DNA from: Yimella lutea
GTDB lineage: Bacteria; Actinomycetota; Actinomycetes; Actinomycetales; Dermatophilaceae
Assembly (NCBI RefSeq): GCF_006715095.1
Contig: NZ_VFMO01000001.1
Location: 1,922,001 to 1,986,000, forward strand
Direction of reading: 5' to 3'
DNA length: 64,000 nt
Positions within the stretch are counted from its first letter, which is position 1, and each line of letters begins with the position of its first letter. The position numbers and the translations under genes were made by a program. A model generated the notes under the pieces. It was not told where the DNA came from, searched no databases, and worked only from the letters and a program-made list of their open reading frames with translations. Shown here piece after piece: positions 1-8,012 of this stretch.

Positions 1-1
1 A

Positions 2-457
2 GAGAGGGCGGCCGTGGCCGCTGGGGTTGTTGTGGCGTCCGCTTGCTCAGGTCAGAGTGGGCTGAGGTATCCGACGCCCGCACCTCTGCCACCAGGAGCC
101 TCGGTCGTGGCGACGTCTAACGCTTCTGACGATGACGACCCCTTGCGCGGAAAGATCCAGGTCGTTGACGTTGGTCGGGCTTCCTGGAGAACGGTCCAAG
201 AGCACTACGTTGCTGCGTATCCGCAGAGCAGCGGCTGGCGCGTTCACAAAGGCGACCATGAACGACTGTGCCTTCTAAACACCACCAACGCTCACCACGA
301 CAGCGTTCTCGACGTGGCGCCGTACGAGGGCACACGCGTTGCCTCGACCCCGCATCGGTATCTGGTGATGATCACCCACGTTGAGCGCGGTCAGGGCAAT
401 TGCAACGCTGCGTGGCAGTGGGCGCCCGTTGACCTGCTACCAGGACCATCGAACTAA
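2..457 (+). CDS. Putative lipoprotein, 5' end outside the window
   Basis: The reading frame is open to the left edge, so the true start is probably upstream; the first internal start is GTG at 14. The visible N-terminus is a hydrophobic Ala/Val stretch followed by Ala-Ser-Ala-Cys, which resembles a lipobox, then a Ser/Pro/Ala linker. This suggests an exported, membrane-anchored protein. The remaining 120 or so residues contain two Cys (KGDHERLCLL and GQGNCNAAW) but no family I recognise. It is followed by a long non-coding spacer, so it is probably the last gene of its unit. Confidence 0.6.
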   Translation, partial: ERAAVAAGVVVASACSGQSGLRYPTPAPLPPGASVVATSNASDDDDPLRGKIQVVDVGRASWRTVQEHYVAAYPQSSGWRVHKGDHERLCLLNTTNAHHDSVLDVAPYEGTRVASTPHRYLVMITHVERGQGNCNAAWQWAPVDLLPGPSN

Positions 458-622
458 ACGGGGTCTCACCGGACACATGTCGCAGGGCTGTTGTTGTTCG
501 AAACGCGCGACCGACCCTTTTTGAGTCTCAAATGGGCAATTTCGAACCTTCTCGAGCACGCTCCCCGCGCGCGGCGCGCCGCCATCCGAAAACGATCGTC
601 ACTGAGCGACGGCGCCTGCTGC

Positions 623-684
623 GCATCTAGGGTCTAGACCCTCGACCAGGCTCGTGCAAGAGACGAGTCGGTGACCCTAGATGC
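623..684. repeat. 12-bp inverted repeat with nested palindrome
   Basis: The arms GCATCTAGGGTC (623-634) and GACCCTAGATGC (673-684) are perfectly complementary and 38 nt apart. The left arm overlaps the palindrome GGGTCTAGACCC (630-641). Function unknown. Confidence 0.7.
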
Positions 685-714
685 ACGCGCCCTGCTCCAG
701 ATCCCGGCGTGCGA

Positions 715-730
715 ATGGGGTGTACCCCAT
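715..730. repeat. Palindrome ATGGGGT-GT-ACCCCAT
   Basis: Seven-base perfect arms around a two-base centre, between the 623-684 inverted repeat and the 39-bp tandem array. It could be a regulator-binding site. No gene starts immediately downstream on either strand. Confidence 0.55.
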
Positions 731-802
731 CCGCACTAATCCGAGTAGGGAGGCCAACCGCTTAGGGGAGGTGACCCGTCACCCCATGGCCCAATAGGCC
801 AT

Positions 803-1123
803 CCCTCGTTGAACTCCGCGCCGAGGAAGGCGACCTGGCAGCCCTCGTTGAACTCCGCGCCGAGGAAGGCGACCTGGCAGCCCTCGTTGAACTCCGCGCC
901 GAGGAAGGTGACCTGGCAGCCCTCGTTGAACTCCGCGCCGAGGAAGGTGACCTGGCAGCCCTCGTTGAACTCCGCGCCGAGGAAGGTGACCTGGCAGCCC
1001 TCGTTGAACTCCGCGCCGAGGAAGGTGACCTGGCAGCCCTCGTTGAACTCCGCCTCGCGGAAGTCGACCTGGCAGCCCTTGTTGAACTCCGCGCCGAGGA
1101 AGGTGACCTGGCAGCCCTCGTTG
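803..1123. repeat. 39-bp tandem repeat, eight copies plus a partial ninth
   Basis: Copies start at 803, 842, 881, 920, 959, 998, 1037 and 1076, and a 9-base partial copy follows at 1115. Copies differ by only a few bases; the seventh (1037-1075) is most divergent. The period is 13 codons, so several frames stay open. On the plus strand one frame reads LVELRAEEGDLAA units. On the minus strand one frame reads CQVTFLGAEFNEG units (CQVDFREAEFNEG in the seventh), which resembles pentapeptide-type beta-helix repeats. No frame has a proper start, so this looks like a gene fragment or selfish array fused to a transposase remnant. Confidence 0.75.
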
Positions 1124-1339
1124 TGCTCGTGCCGCCTGCGCAGTGGGCGCGGTGTACACCAGCTTCAACTCCCGGGCGATCTGATCCCAGTACTTACGCG
1201 ACGTGAGCCGGAAACTGTTGCGGAGCAAGTGAATGACACACGTCTTGGCTTGGGAGGTTCCGTTCGACACCAGTTGTAGGCGAGTTCGAGCACCGACGAG
1301 GATCCATCGGGTCAGCATGTTGGCGAGAGTCGACACCAC
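1124..1339 (-). pseudogene. IS256-family transposase remnant
   Basis: On the minus strand the translation contains TCVIHLLRNSFRL followed by KYWDQIA and VYTAPTAQAA. This is the part of IS256-family (Mutator-like) transposases that normally reads TCxxHLIRN...W...Y TAPT. Homology stops where the 39-bp array begins (about 1123), and the upstream part (about 1265-1339) does not match the family. Only some 45 residues of a protein of about 400 survive. No terminal inverted repeats were identified. Confidence 0.7.
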
Positions 1340-1378
1340 CAGACGCCAGCACAGATGCTTGGCCGTGCATGCCGTGAC

Positions 1379-1813
1379 TTAGCCAGGCTGCCGTGCGTGG
1401 TGCCCAACGGCCTGCGCGATGCGGCCAAGGTCACCGTTGAGGCGTTCCCAGTCGAGCTCGCCGACTGTGGCTACCACTTCCGCGACCCACGCGCGGTGAG
1501 CGCTCTGGATCGCCGCGAGTGCGCTCTTTCCGGCTGCCGTCGTGACGAGGAGTCGGGACCGCTGGTGGCGTGGGTTGTCCTCGTAGCGCGCAAGACCGTC
1601 TGCTACGAGTTCGTCGGCGACGCGCTGAACGCTCTGACGCTGGAGCCCGAGCTGGCGGGCGATGTCCGGGACGGTGGCGCGATCGCCGGCTTGGAGGACC
1701 ATGCGCCGGGAATGTGTTTGACTTGCCGCCGCGGACACTCGCTCCCCGGCGTCGCGCAGGAGCCGGTTGACCTCGAAGATGGCATGCAGTGCCGCGTCGG
1801 CGTCGGGGTTCAC
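1379..1813 (-). CDS. MarR-family transcriptional regulator
   Basis: The 144-residue protein has the size and layout of MarR winged-helix dimeric repressors. A DNA-recognition part (about residues 48-100: VPDIARQLGLQRQSVQRV, then the wing DNPRHQRSRLLV) is flanked by N- and C-terminal dimerisation helices. It is divergent from the epoxide hydrolase gene starting at 1861. A perfect 16-bp palindrome (1826-1841) lies between the two starts, a likely operator. By analogy with the family it probably represses the hydrolase operon and responds to a small ligand; the ligand is unknown. Confidence 0.88.
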   Translation of the reverse strand: MNPDADAALHAIFEVNRLLRDAGERVSAAASQTHSRRMVLQAGDRATVPDIARQLGLQRQSVQRVADELVADGLARYEDNPRHQRSRLLVTTAAGKSALAAIQSAHRAWVAEVVATVGELDWERLNGDLGRIAQAVGHHARQPG

Positions 1814-1824
1814 GCAACTCTCCT

Positions 1825-1860
1825 TTGACAGCAGACTGTCATGTGCCTAGGGTTGGCAAT
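1825..1860 (+). promoter_or_regulatory. Promoter with MarR-type operator and leaderless start
   Basis: TTGACA at 1825-1830 and TAGGGT at 1848-1853 are 17 nt apart, a good -35/-10 pair reading rightward. The perfect inverted repeat TGACAG-CAGA-CTGTCA (1826-1841) overlaps the -35. The GTG start at 1861 lies about seven bases after the -10, so transcription would begin at or next to the start codon and give a leaderless mRNA. The palindrome is placed to let the divergent MarR protein block RNA polymerase. Confidence 0.65.
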
Positions 1861-2943
1861 GTGACAGCATGCTACCAACTTCTCGTGGGTGCACTCGGGG
1901 CCGATGCGGGTTTCGAGTCGCTCCGTAGCCGCTTGAGTCAGACGCGGTGGCCGGTGCTGCCATCGTTGGGCGAGGGGGCGCGCGGTCTTGCGCCGTCGAT
2001 CGTGGAGCACTATGCGACTGAGTGGGACCACTGGCTTCAGCAGAAGAGCCACGACGGATTGGGTGAGCACGTCGACTTCAGGATCGCGGGCACCCGCGTC
2101 CATGCCGTCAGGGTCCGCGGATCAGGGCGCGTGCCAATGTTGCTTCTGCACGGCTGGCCCACCTCTTTCCTCGCCTTCCACCGTGTGATCGAGCCTCTCC
2201 GGACTCTCGCCTCCGAGATCGTACTTGCTTCCCTTCCCGGGTTCGGCACCTCGACTTTGCCACCAGGTTCCTGGTCGATCACCGACTCAGCGCGCGCACT
2301 GGCTGATGCCATGCGGGCGATGGGCCACCACCGGTTCCTCGTCCATGGACAGGACTGGGGGTCCGTCGTCGCTCGAGCCATCGCCGCAGTCGAACCCGAG
2401 CGGGTTATCGGTGTCCACGTGAGCGCAGGGCTACGAGGCTTCATGGCCGAGAGCGCGGACGACGAGCCTGCTTGGAGCAGGCTGCAGAGGTTCGCCGTCG
2501 ACGGCGGCGGATACCTTCAGCTGCAGAGTCGCCGACCGGACTCGCTGGCATTCGCGTTGTCGGACTCTCCCGTAGGGCTGCTCGCCTGGCAGCTTGACAA
2601 GTACCAGCTTTGGCAGGCCCCACTGGGGGACGACTTCGGCCTAGGAACCGACTTCATCGTGGCCAACGCGACTCTCTACTGGCTGACAGCGAGTGCCGGC
2701 ACCAGCATGCGGATCTATTCGATGGACGCTCCGGACGTGGATGCCGCGGCCGGGGGCGTGCCGACCGCAGTGAGCGTTTTCGGTCATGGAGACTTCGCCG
2801 CCCGCTCGGTGTCGTCCCGAGCGAACAACCTCGTGGCCTGGTACTCACACGACAGCGGCGGCCACGTCGCCTCACTCGATTCGCCCGCCGAGCTCGTCGA
2901 CGACCTGACCGACTTCATGAACCGCATAGGAGCAGACACATGA
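1861..2943 (+). CDS. Epoxide hydrolase-family alpha/beta hydrolase
   Basis: A 360-residue protein with the epoxide hydrolase N-terminal region (about residues 15-85) followed by an alpha/beta hydrolase fold. The oxyanion motif HGWP is at 97-100, the nucleophile Asp165 lies in GQDWGS, and a late HDSGGHVA supplies the catalytic His. Members open epoxides or act on related substrates; the substrate here is unknown. GTG at 1861 was chosen because a -10 element sits seven bases upstream and the frame before it overlaps the operator. The stop overlaps the next start (ATGA at 2940), so the two hydrolases are translationally coupled. Confidence 0.85.
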   Translation: MTACYQLLVGALGADAGFESLRSRLSQTRWPVLPSLGEGARGLAPSIVEHYATEWDHWLQQKSHDGLGEHVDFRIAGTRVHAVRVRGSGRVPMLLLHGWPTSFLAFHRVIEPLRTLASEIVLASLPGFGTSTLPPGSWSITDSARALADAMRAMGHHRFLVHGQDWGSVVARAIAAVEPERVIGVHVSAGLRGFMAESADDEPAWSRLQRFAVDGGGYLQLQSRRPDSLAFALSDSPVGLLAWQLDKYQLWQAPLGDDFGLGTDFIVANATLYWLTASAGTSMRIYSMDAPDVDAAAGGVPTAVSVFGHGDFAARSVSSRANNLVAWYSHDSGGHVASLDSPAELVDDLTDFMNRIGADT

Positions 2944-3650
2944 CCGCAAGCAGCCCCATCGTCCTCATCGGAGGTAGCGGCCTTGGCCCTTGGGCCTGGG
3001 AACGCGTCACACCGATCCTGCACGACCACGGATTCCGCACCATCACGCCGCAACTACGCACGACGGGCGATGACGCGACGCCCGCGAACGCCGTCAGTCT
3101 GGATAACTGGATCGAGGACATCGACGAAGCCCTCAGCGACCAAGCGGATGCCACTCTCGTCGCTCACTCATTCGCCGGCTACGTCGCGGCAGGAGTGCTC
3201 GAAAGACAACCACAGAGCATCCGCCGACTCATCTTCATCGATGCCGTTCTGCCGCAGCCGGGCAGGTCGTGGTTCGACGTGATGGGGGCCGGGGTCGCCG
3301 GGTTCATGACGAGCCTGGCCAACGACGGGGCGATCCCGTGGTTCTCCCGGGATCAGCTCGACCAGCTCTACCCGGACAACGGGATCGGTGACGCCGACTT
3401 CGCGTGGATGCAGCAGCATCTGACCGCGCAGCCGATCGGCACCTACACGCAACCTGCGATCAACGAGCCACTGAGCGCAGCCGGCGTGCCCGTAGCGTAC
3501 GTTCGCTGCCTCCGGACCAGTCCTCCAGTCGCCGAGGTGTCAGCGGAGAAGCTCGGATGGAGCTACCGCACGCTCGACGCCGGCCACTGGCCGATGATCA
3601 CCCACCCGGCGGAGACAGCGTGCGTCACCATGGAGCTGGCCACATCATGA
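2940..3650 (+). CDS. Alpha/beta hydrolase
   Basis: A 236-residue single-domain alpha/beta hydrolase. It begins with the usual first strand and GGSGLGPWAW loop, carries a nucleophile elbow AHSFAG (Ser77) and ends with DAGHWPM holding the likely catalytic His. It resembles small esterase/methylesterase-type hydrolases; the substrate is unknown. It overlaps the epoxide hydrolase gene by four bases and the following DUF1697 gene by four bases, forming one operon under the MarR promoter. Confidence 0.82.
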   Translation: MTASSPIVLIGGSGLGPWAWERVTPILHDHGFRTITPQLRTTGDDATPANAVSLDNWIEDIDEALSDQADATLVAHSFAGYVAAGVLERQPQSIRRLIFIDAVLPQPGRSWFDVMGAGVAGFMTSLANDGAIPWFSRDQLDQLYPDNGIGDADFAWMQQHLTAQPIGTYTQPAINEPLSAAGVPVAYVRCLRTSPPVAEVSAEKLGWSYRTLDAGHWPMITHPAETACVTMELATS

Positions 3651-4175
3651 TCACCGTCGCCTTGTTCCGCAACGTCAACCTCGGACACCCAGGCAGTCCC
3701 ACTGGTGATGAACTCGTCGAGGCGTTCGGCGGCCCGGCGGTCGCCCGCAGCTTCCAAAGCAACGGCACGGTCGTTTTCGAGGCCATGGATCCGGAGAATG
3801 CCTCGGCCGCGGCGATCATCAGAGCGGGCCACCGGGTATCAGCCAACTGTTGTCATCCGGGCGCTGGAGCAAATTCGGCGCGCGGTAGAGGATGTGCCTC
3901 CGGTAGATCCCGGGGAAGGTGTCTATCGCTCGATGATCTCGTTCTTTGACGTGCGCCAGTTCCCGACTGTCCGCTTACCGTTCCGGAGCCCAGATGGCCT
4001 CGTAGAGATTCGCGCCATGGGGCCCGACTGCGCCCACAGCGTCTGCTGGAAGCCGCGCCAGACCGCAGGCAACGTCACCGGGTGCCTCGAGCAACTGCTG
4101 TCCGTGCCGGTCACGACGCGGACCGTAGCGACGATGCAGCGGCTTCTCGCGACAATTTCGGCCCGCACCCACTGA
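3647..4175 (+). pseudogene. DUF1697-family gene with a frameshift
   Basis: The first part (from ATG 3647) reads MITVALFRNVNLG and SFQSNGTVVFEA, the DUF1697 N-terminal pattern. The family match then moves by one frame at about 3825-3840, where TGYQPTVVIRALEQI continues it to the stop at 4173-4175. The combined length (about 175 residues) is normal for the family, so a single-base indel is enough to explain it. The gene overlaps the upstream hydrolase stop (ATGA). DUF1697 function is unknown. Whether the shift is real or an assembly error cannot be told here. Confidence 0.75.
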
Positions 4176-4189
4176 AGCCGCCATCGCGG

Positions 4190-6034
4190 ATGCCGGCAGT
4201 GAATCAAGTCGAGTTGTATGCGGCGATTCGGCGCGACGCCCGCGCGGGGATTTCGAATCGTGCGCTGCAACGCCAGCACGGCGTCGGCTACCGGACCGTG
4301 GTCGCCGCACTGGAGTCGGCCTGGCCGAAGGAGCGGAAGCCACCCCCGAAGCGCGGGTCACGTCTGGACCAGTACCGAGGCGTCATCAATGACTGGCTAC
4401 GGGCGGACCTGGACGCGCCTCGCAAGCAGCGGCACACCGCGAAGCGGATCTTCGACCGGCTCCAGGATGAGCACCACACCACCGACGTGTCCTACTGGAT
4501 GGTGCGCGAGTATGTCGCCACGAGACGCCGCGAGATCCGGATCGAAGCGGGCCGGGAACCCGCGAACACGTACATTCCGCAGGAGCACCTGCCAGGCCGC
4601 GAGGCCGAGGTCGACTTCGGCGAGGTCGCGATCCGGCTGCGCGGCGAACTGGTCACCTGCACGTTGTTCAGCCTGCGACTCTCATACTCCGGCAAGGCCG
4701 CCCACAGGATCAGTGCGTCCGCCGGGCAGGAAGCCTTCTTCGAGGGCCACACGCACGCGTTCCGAGCCCTCGGGGGCGTCCCGACCGGGAAGATCCGCTA
4801 CGACAACCTCAAGGCCGCCGTCGCGAGCGTGATCGGGTTCTCCCGCCAGCGGGTCGAGGCCGACCGGTGGACCGCGTTCCGCTCCCACTACGGCATCGAG
4901 GCCTTCTACTGCCAGCCCGGCATCCAAGGCGCTCACGAGAAGGGCGGCGTCGAGGGGCAGATCGGCTGGTTCCGACGCAACCACCTCGTCCCCATCCCAG
5001 AAGTCGACTCCGTCGCCGAGCTCAACGCCATGGTCGACGTCTGGGACGAAGCCGACGACGGCCGGCGGATCGGATCCCGCGCCCGCACGGTCGGGGAACA
5101 CTTCGCCACCGAGCAGCCTCTGCTCGCGCCACTGCCCAACGAGTCGTTCGAGACCGGCCGCTGGTTCACCCCACGCGTCGACAGGTACGCCCAGATCACC
5201 GTTCGGATGAACAAATACTCCGTACCCGCCCGCATGGTCGGCCGTCAAGCCCGAGTGCTGCTCAACGCCAGCGACATGGTCGTGTTCGACGGCAAGACCG
5301 AAATCGCCCGCCACGAGCGCCTCATGACCAAGGGCTCGACCCGGGTCGACCTGGACCACTACCTCGAGGTCCTCCTCCGCAAACCCGGCGCGCTACCCGG
5401 CGCGACAGCGCTGGAACAGGCCAGGGCATCGGGGAGGTTCACTCCCGTTCACGACGCCTGGTGGGCCGCGGCCTGCAAGGCCCACGGTGACGCCGACGGC
5501 ACCCGGGCGCTGATCGAGGTCCTGATGCTGCACCGGCACCTTCCCCACGAACACGTCGTCGCCGGGCTCGCGACAGCGCTGCGCGCAGGCGCGCTCACCG
5601 CGGACGCTGTCGCACTTGAAGCGCGCAAGCACAACGAGACGGAAGATGGCGGAGCCGACGACAAGACAGGTCACCGCCCGACCCACTTGGGCGGCGACAG
5701 GGCACGCGGTGAAGGCGAGACCCCTGCCGTGCGATCGCTGACCGAGCGTCGGCTTCGCGCCCACATCCGACCGACACTCGGCCGCTGCCGAGCGTGGACA
5801 AGTACGACCAGCTGCTGGCCAGCCGCCGTGACCCGCCGAACGAAGGAGCCGCACCGTGACCACCAAGCGCCGAGGGATGACCGAGGAAGCAGCCGACGCC
5901 GCGATCGACCAGGCGTGCCGGATGCTGAGGATGCCCACCATCCGCAGCTCCTTCACCGACTACGCCGACCGGGCCGGGCACGAGCAAATGTCCTACCGCG
6001 GATACCTCGCCGAACTACTGCTCGCCGAGTGTGA
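4190..6034 (+). CDS. istA: IS21-family transposase IstA, frameshifted near the C-terminus
   Basis: An IstA-type DDE transposase. It has an N-terminal helix-turn-helix region, then the catalytic core with Asp in EVDFGEV (about residue 141), Asp in KIRYDNLKAAV and Glu in GGVEGQIGWFRRN, and the usual C-terminal beta domain. The start ATG 4190 begins MPAVNQVELYAAIRR. From about 5754 the family-like C-terminus (RPLPSVDKYDQLLASRRDPP) is in another frame that would stop at 5857-5859, overlapping istB by GTGA. The annotated frame instead runs on into istB as Arg-rich nonsense. The catalytic core is intact, so activity is uncertain rather than excluded. Confidence 0.88.
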   Translation: MPAVNQVELYAAIRRDARAGISNRALQRQHGVGYRTVVAALESAWPKERKPPPKRGSRLDQYRGVINDWLRADLDAPRKQRHTAKRIFDRLQDEHHTTDVSYWMVREYVATRRREIRIEAGREPANTYIPQEHLPGREAEVDFGEVAIRLRGELVTCTLFSLRLSYSGKAAHRISASAGQEAFFEGHTHAFRALGGVPTGKIRYDNLKAAVASVIGFSRQRVEADRWTAFRSHYGIEAFYCQPGIQGAHEKGGVEGQIGWFRRNHLVPIPEVDSVAELNAMVDVWDEADDGRRIGSRARTVGEHFATEQPLLAPLPNESFETGRWFTPRVDRYAQITVRMNKYSVPARMVGRQARVLLNASDMVVFDGKTEIARHERLMTKGSTRVDLDHYLEVLLRKPGALPGATALEQARASGRFTPVHDAWWAAACKAHGDADGTRALIEVLMLHRHLPHEHVVAGLATALRAGALTADAVALEARKHNETEDGGADDKTGHRPTHLGGDRARGEGETPAVRSLTERRLRAHIRPTLGRCRAWTSTTSCWPAAVTRRTKEPHRDHQAPRDDRGSSRRRDRPGVPDAEDAHHPQLLHRLRRPGRARANVLPRIPRRTTARRV

Positions 6035-6635
6035 CGACCGTGCACGACGCCGGTCCGAGCGTCGGATCAAGGCCGCCAAGTTCCCCCGCGAGAAGTCCCT
6101 GCGGGCCTTCGACTTCGACGCCAACCCCAACATCGACCCCGCCGTGATCCACACCCTCGCCAAGTGCGAATGGGTCCAGAAGGGGCAACCGCTGTGTCTG
6201 ATCGGCGACTCCGGCACCGGCAAATCTCACCTGCTCATCGCGCTCTGCACAGAGGCCGCCATGGCCGGCTACCGGGTCAAGTACACCCTGGCCACCCATC
6301 TCGCCAACGAGCTCGTCGAGGCCGCCGACGAGATGACACTCGCCAAGACCATCGCCCGCTACGGACGCGTCGACCTGCTCTGCATCGACGAACTCGGATA
6401 CATGCAACTCGACCGGCGCGGGGCCGAGCTGTTGTTCCAGGTCCTCACCGAGCGCGAGGAGAAGGCCTCTGTCGCGATCGCGTCCAACGAGTCCTTCGGC
6501 GGCTGGACCAAGACCTTTACCGACCCCAGGCTGTGCGCTGCCATCGTCGACCGACTCACCTTCGGCGGCACCATCCTCGAGACCGGCACCGACTCCTACC
6601 GCCTGGCCCAAGCCGCAAAACAGCGCACGACCTGA
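5856..6635 (+). CDS. istB: IS21-family helper ATPase IstB
   Basis: A 259-residue AAA+ ATPase of the IstB/DnaC type that assists IstA in target selection. Walker A is GDSGTGKS (residues 117-124), Walker B is LLCIDELGYM, and later SNESFGGW and DRLTF motifs match the family. The start GTG 5856 overlaps the expected istA stop by GTGA. Full length and apparently intact. Confidence 0.93.
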   Translation: MTTKRRGMTEEAADAAIDQACRMLRMPTIRSSFTDYADRAGHEQMSYRGYLAELLLAECDDRARRRSERRIKAAKFPREKSLRAFDFDANPNIDPAVIHTLAKCEWVQKGQPLCLIGDSGTGKSHLLIALCTEAAMAGYRVKYTLATHLANELVEAADEMTLAKTIARYGRVDLLCIDELGYMQLDRRGAELLFQVLTEREEKASVAIASNESFGGWTKTFTDPRLCAAIVDRLTFGGTILETGTDSYRLAQAAKQRTT

Positions 6636-6656
6636 CCGCCGCCATGTGCGAGAAGC

Positions 6657-6740
6657 GGTGTCGACCGAGACCACCATCGCCGGCCCAGATCACGTCTCCT
6701 CGGTGTCAGAACTCGCCTACAAGTGGTGTCGAACGAAACC
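6657..6740. repeat. IS21 right-end repeats
   Basis: GGTGTCGAcCGAgACC at 6657-6672 and GGTGTCGAACGAAACC at 6725-6740 are direct repeats differing at two positions, and a weaker GGTGTCAGAAC lies between them. Multiple short direct repeats inside the ends are characteristic of IS21 elements. Confidence 0.55.
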
Positions 6741-7409
6741 TCCGAAGCCAGGGTGGTGGGGTGCTGCTTCGCTGCATCCGTCGCTGTCCTGATTGCACTC
6801 GGCGCCACACGCGGAACCACGTTCATCGCGTGCGTGATCGCCGGCATGCCGTACGGGCGCCTGCTCGGGTGGGCCATGCAGTCGTGGTTGGTCGACCGTA
6901 AGACCATCGGCCGGCAGATGCTGCGCGACTACAACATGTTCGGAGAGGCCAGCACGAGCCCAGACCATGCGCAGATCGACTCAGCCCTGCAGGCCTTCGT
7001 CGTCGCGCGACCCGGGGCACGGCTGCTGCGGTTCGACAACTTCGGACCCGTCGTCGGCGCCATTGTGGACGGTGTTCGGGTGCGCTTCATCATCGCCGCA
7101 TCGGGGCCGAGCGGGCAGTACGTCGTCAAGCACCACCGGCTCAAAGTGAGGACGGCCGCTGGTGATGAAGAGGTGCTCAATATGAGTCACACAATGCGCC
7201 GGATCACGATGTCGATGCCGCGACCGTGGAGGGCCGTGGTTGTCGTGGACACCGACAAAGTCGCCTTCGAGCCCAAGGGCGCACGGATCAATGCGGTGAC
7301 GACCCTGAGCAGCCTCGCCGAAACGCTCGATGCGCAACTACAGAACCCGGCCAGTTTCATCGACCAGCCTGCGGTGATCGACGCACTGCGCGCTTCGGTG
7401 ACGCGTTAG
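6723..7409 (+). CDS. Hypothetical membrane-anchored protein, start possibly lost to the IS
   Basis: The 228-residue frame begins inside the IS21 end, so the native N-terminus may be truncated; GTG codons near 6750 are alternative starts. One or two hydrophobic segments lie near the N-terminus (about residues 12-52, including AVLIALGATRG and ACVIAGMPYG). A soluble domain follows with GARLLRFDNFGPVVGAIVDG. No family is recognised. It converges on the phosphoesterase fragment, with the two ends overlapping by four bases at 7406-7409. Confidence 0.5.
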   Translation: MVSNETSEARVVGCCFAASVAVLIALGATRGTTFIACVIAGMPYGRLLGWAMQSWLVDRKTIGRQMLRDYNMFGEASTSPDHAQIDSALQAFVVARPGARLLRFDNFGPVVGAIVDGVRVRFIIAASGPSGQYVVKHHRLKVRTAAGDEEVLNMSHTMRRITMSMPRPWRAVVVVDTDKVAFEPKGARINAVTTLSSLAETLDAQLQNPASFIDQPAVIDALRASVTR

Positions 7410-7885
7410 TCAGCCATCAGGTCGAGCACCTCGGTTTCGGCCGCCAGGCGGAAGCCCCAGGCGTCCAGTCCGACGTGCACCTGCAGGCTTCCGGACGCGG
7501 AGCGGGTCGCTCGGTCTGGGGCGTGCGTGTGCCCGTGCAGCAGCGGCTCACCCAGATCCTTCAAGCGCCACTGTGTGAAGCGTTCGGGGCCGGTTCTTCG
7601 TCCCTCGCCGTCGTACGGGAAGTGCGAGGACAGCACCTTGCGCCCGTGCAGCCGAATCGTGGCCGCGGTCGTCACCTGTTCGAAGACATCGGCGAACGGA
7701 CCGAACGCGGCGCCGGCGGTGCGGTGCATCGGGTGTGCCGCGTCGTGGTTTCCGAGGACGATCCGCTTGCGTCCAGGCAGCGCAGCCATCCGCTCCAGCG
7801 CACGGCGGTAGCCGGACATGTGCAGGTCGCCCAGGATCCACACCAGGTCGTTCTTACCGACGGTCGATCGCCACAACCTGTTGCG
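7406..7885 (-). pseudogene. Calcineurin-like phosphoesterase, C-terminal fragment
   Basis: The minus-strand translation from about 7885 contains VGKNDLVWILGDLH, IVLGNHDA and LLHGHTHAP. These are the middle and C-terminal metal-ligand motifs (GD, GNHD, GHTH) of metallophosphoesterases. The N-terminal part is separated by the tnpB element and reappears at 9309-9416. The original protein would be about 195 residues. Confidence 0.85.
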
Positions 7886-7893
7886 CGAGGGTG

Positions 7894-7913
7894 CTCCGTC
7901 CTTCAGGGCGGAG
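7894..7913 (+). repeat. Left-end hairpin of the tnpB element
   Basis: The imperfect stem CTCCGTCC / GGGCGGAG has a TTCA loop and matches the right-end hairpin in loop and general stem design. Confidence 0.65.
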
Positions 7914-8012
7914 GTGAATCGCGCTGGGTCTCGGGCGGCTCTGTGCTGGAACGTCCGCGCCGTCGCACCGTGAGGAGTGACAGGTTCGGTCCATGGTGGA
8001 AGGTGGTGAGGG

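Larger units (their letters stand above)
458..802. other. Non-coding spacer rich in palindromes
   Basis: No convincing gene is seen. The stretch holds a 12-bp perfect inverted repeat (623-634 GCATCTAGGGTC with 673-684 GACCCTAGATGC), a 12-bp palindrome GGGTCTAGACCC at 630-641 overlapping its left arm, and a second palindrome ATGGGGTGTACCCCAT at 715-730. These could form a terminator-like fold for the upstream gene or be operator or recombination sites. It runs directly into the tandem array. Confidence 0.6.
4176..6740 (+). mobile_element. IS21-family insertion sequence, left end not seen
   Basis: It holds istA and istB in the standard overlapping order. On the right, two similar blocks GGTGTCGAcCGAgACC (6657-6672) and GGTGTCGAACGAAACC (6725-6740) look like the repeated transposase-binding sites found at IS21 ends. 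No inverted counterpart is visible on the left, where the DUF1697 stop is only 14 bases before istA. The left end may be deleted. The boundaries given are estimates. Confidence 0.7.

Noticed and set aside
803..1123. CRISPR array
   Set aside because: The 39-bp units are contiguous with no spacers between them, so it is a simple tandem repeat.
779..1339. A 186-residue minus-strand protein spanning the tandem array and the transposase piece
   Set aside because: It is a chance fusion. Only the part up to the array matches IS256 transposases, and the array frame in this reading (LPGHLPRRGVQRG) looks least protein-like of the open frames.
7961..7970. GTCGCACCGT between the tnpB left end and tnpB
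   Set aside because: The next start codon in frame with the spacing rule is absent (bases after the 16-mer are TGA), and tnpB starts about 40 bases further on, so it is not counted as a start-linked box, though it may still matter.
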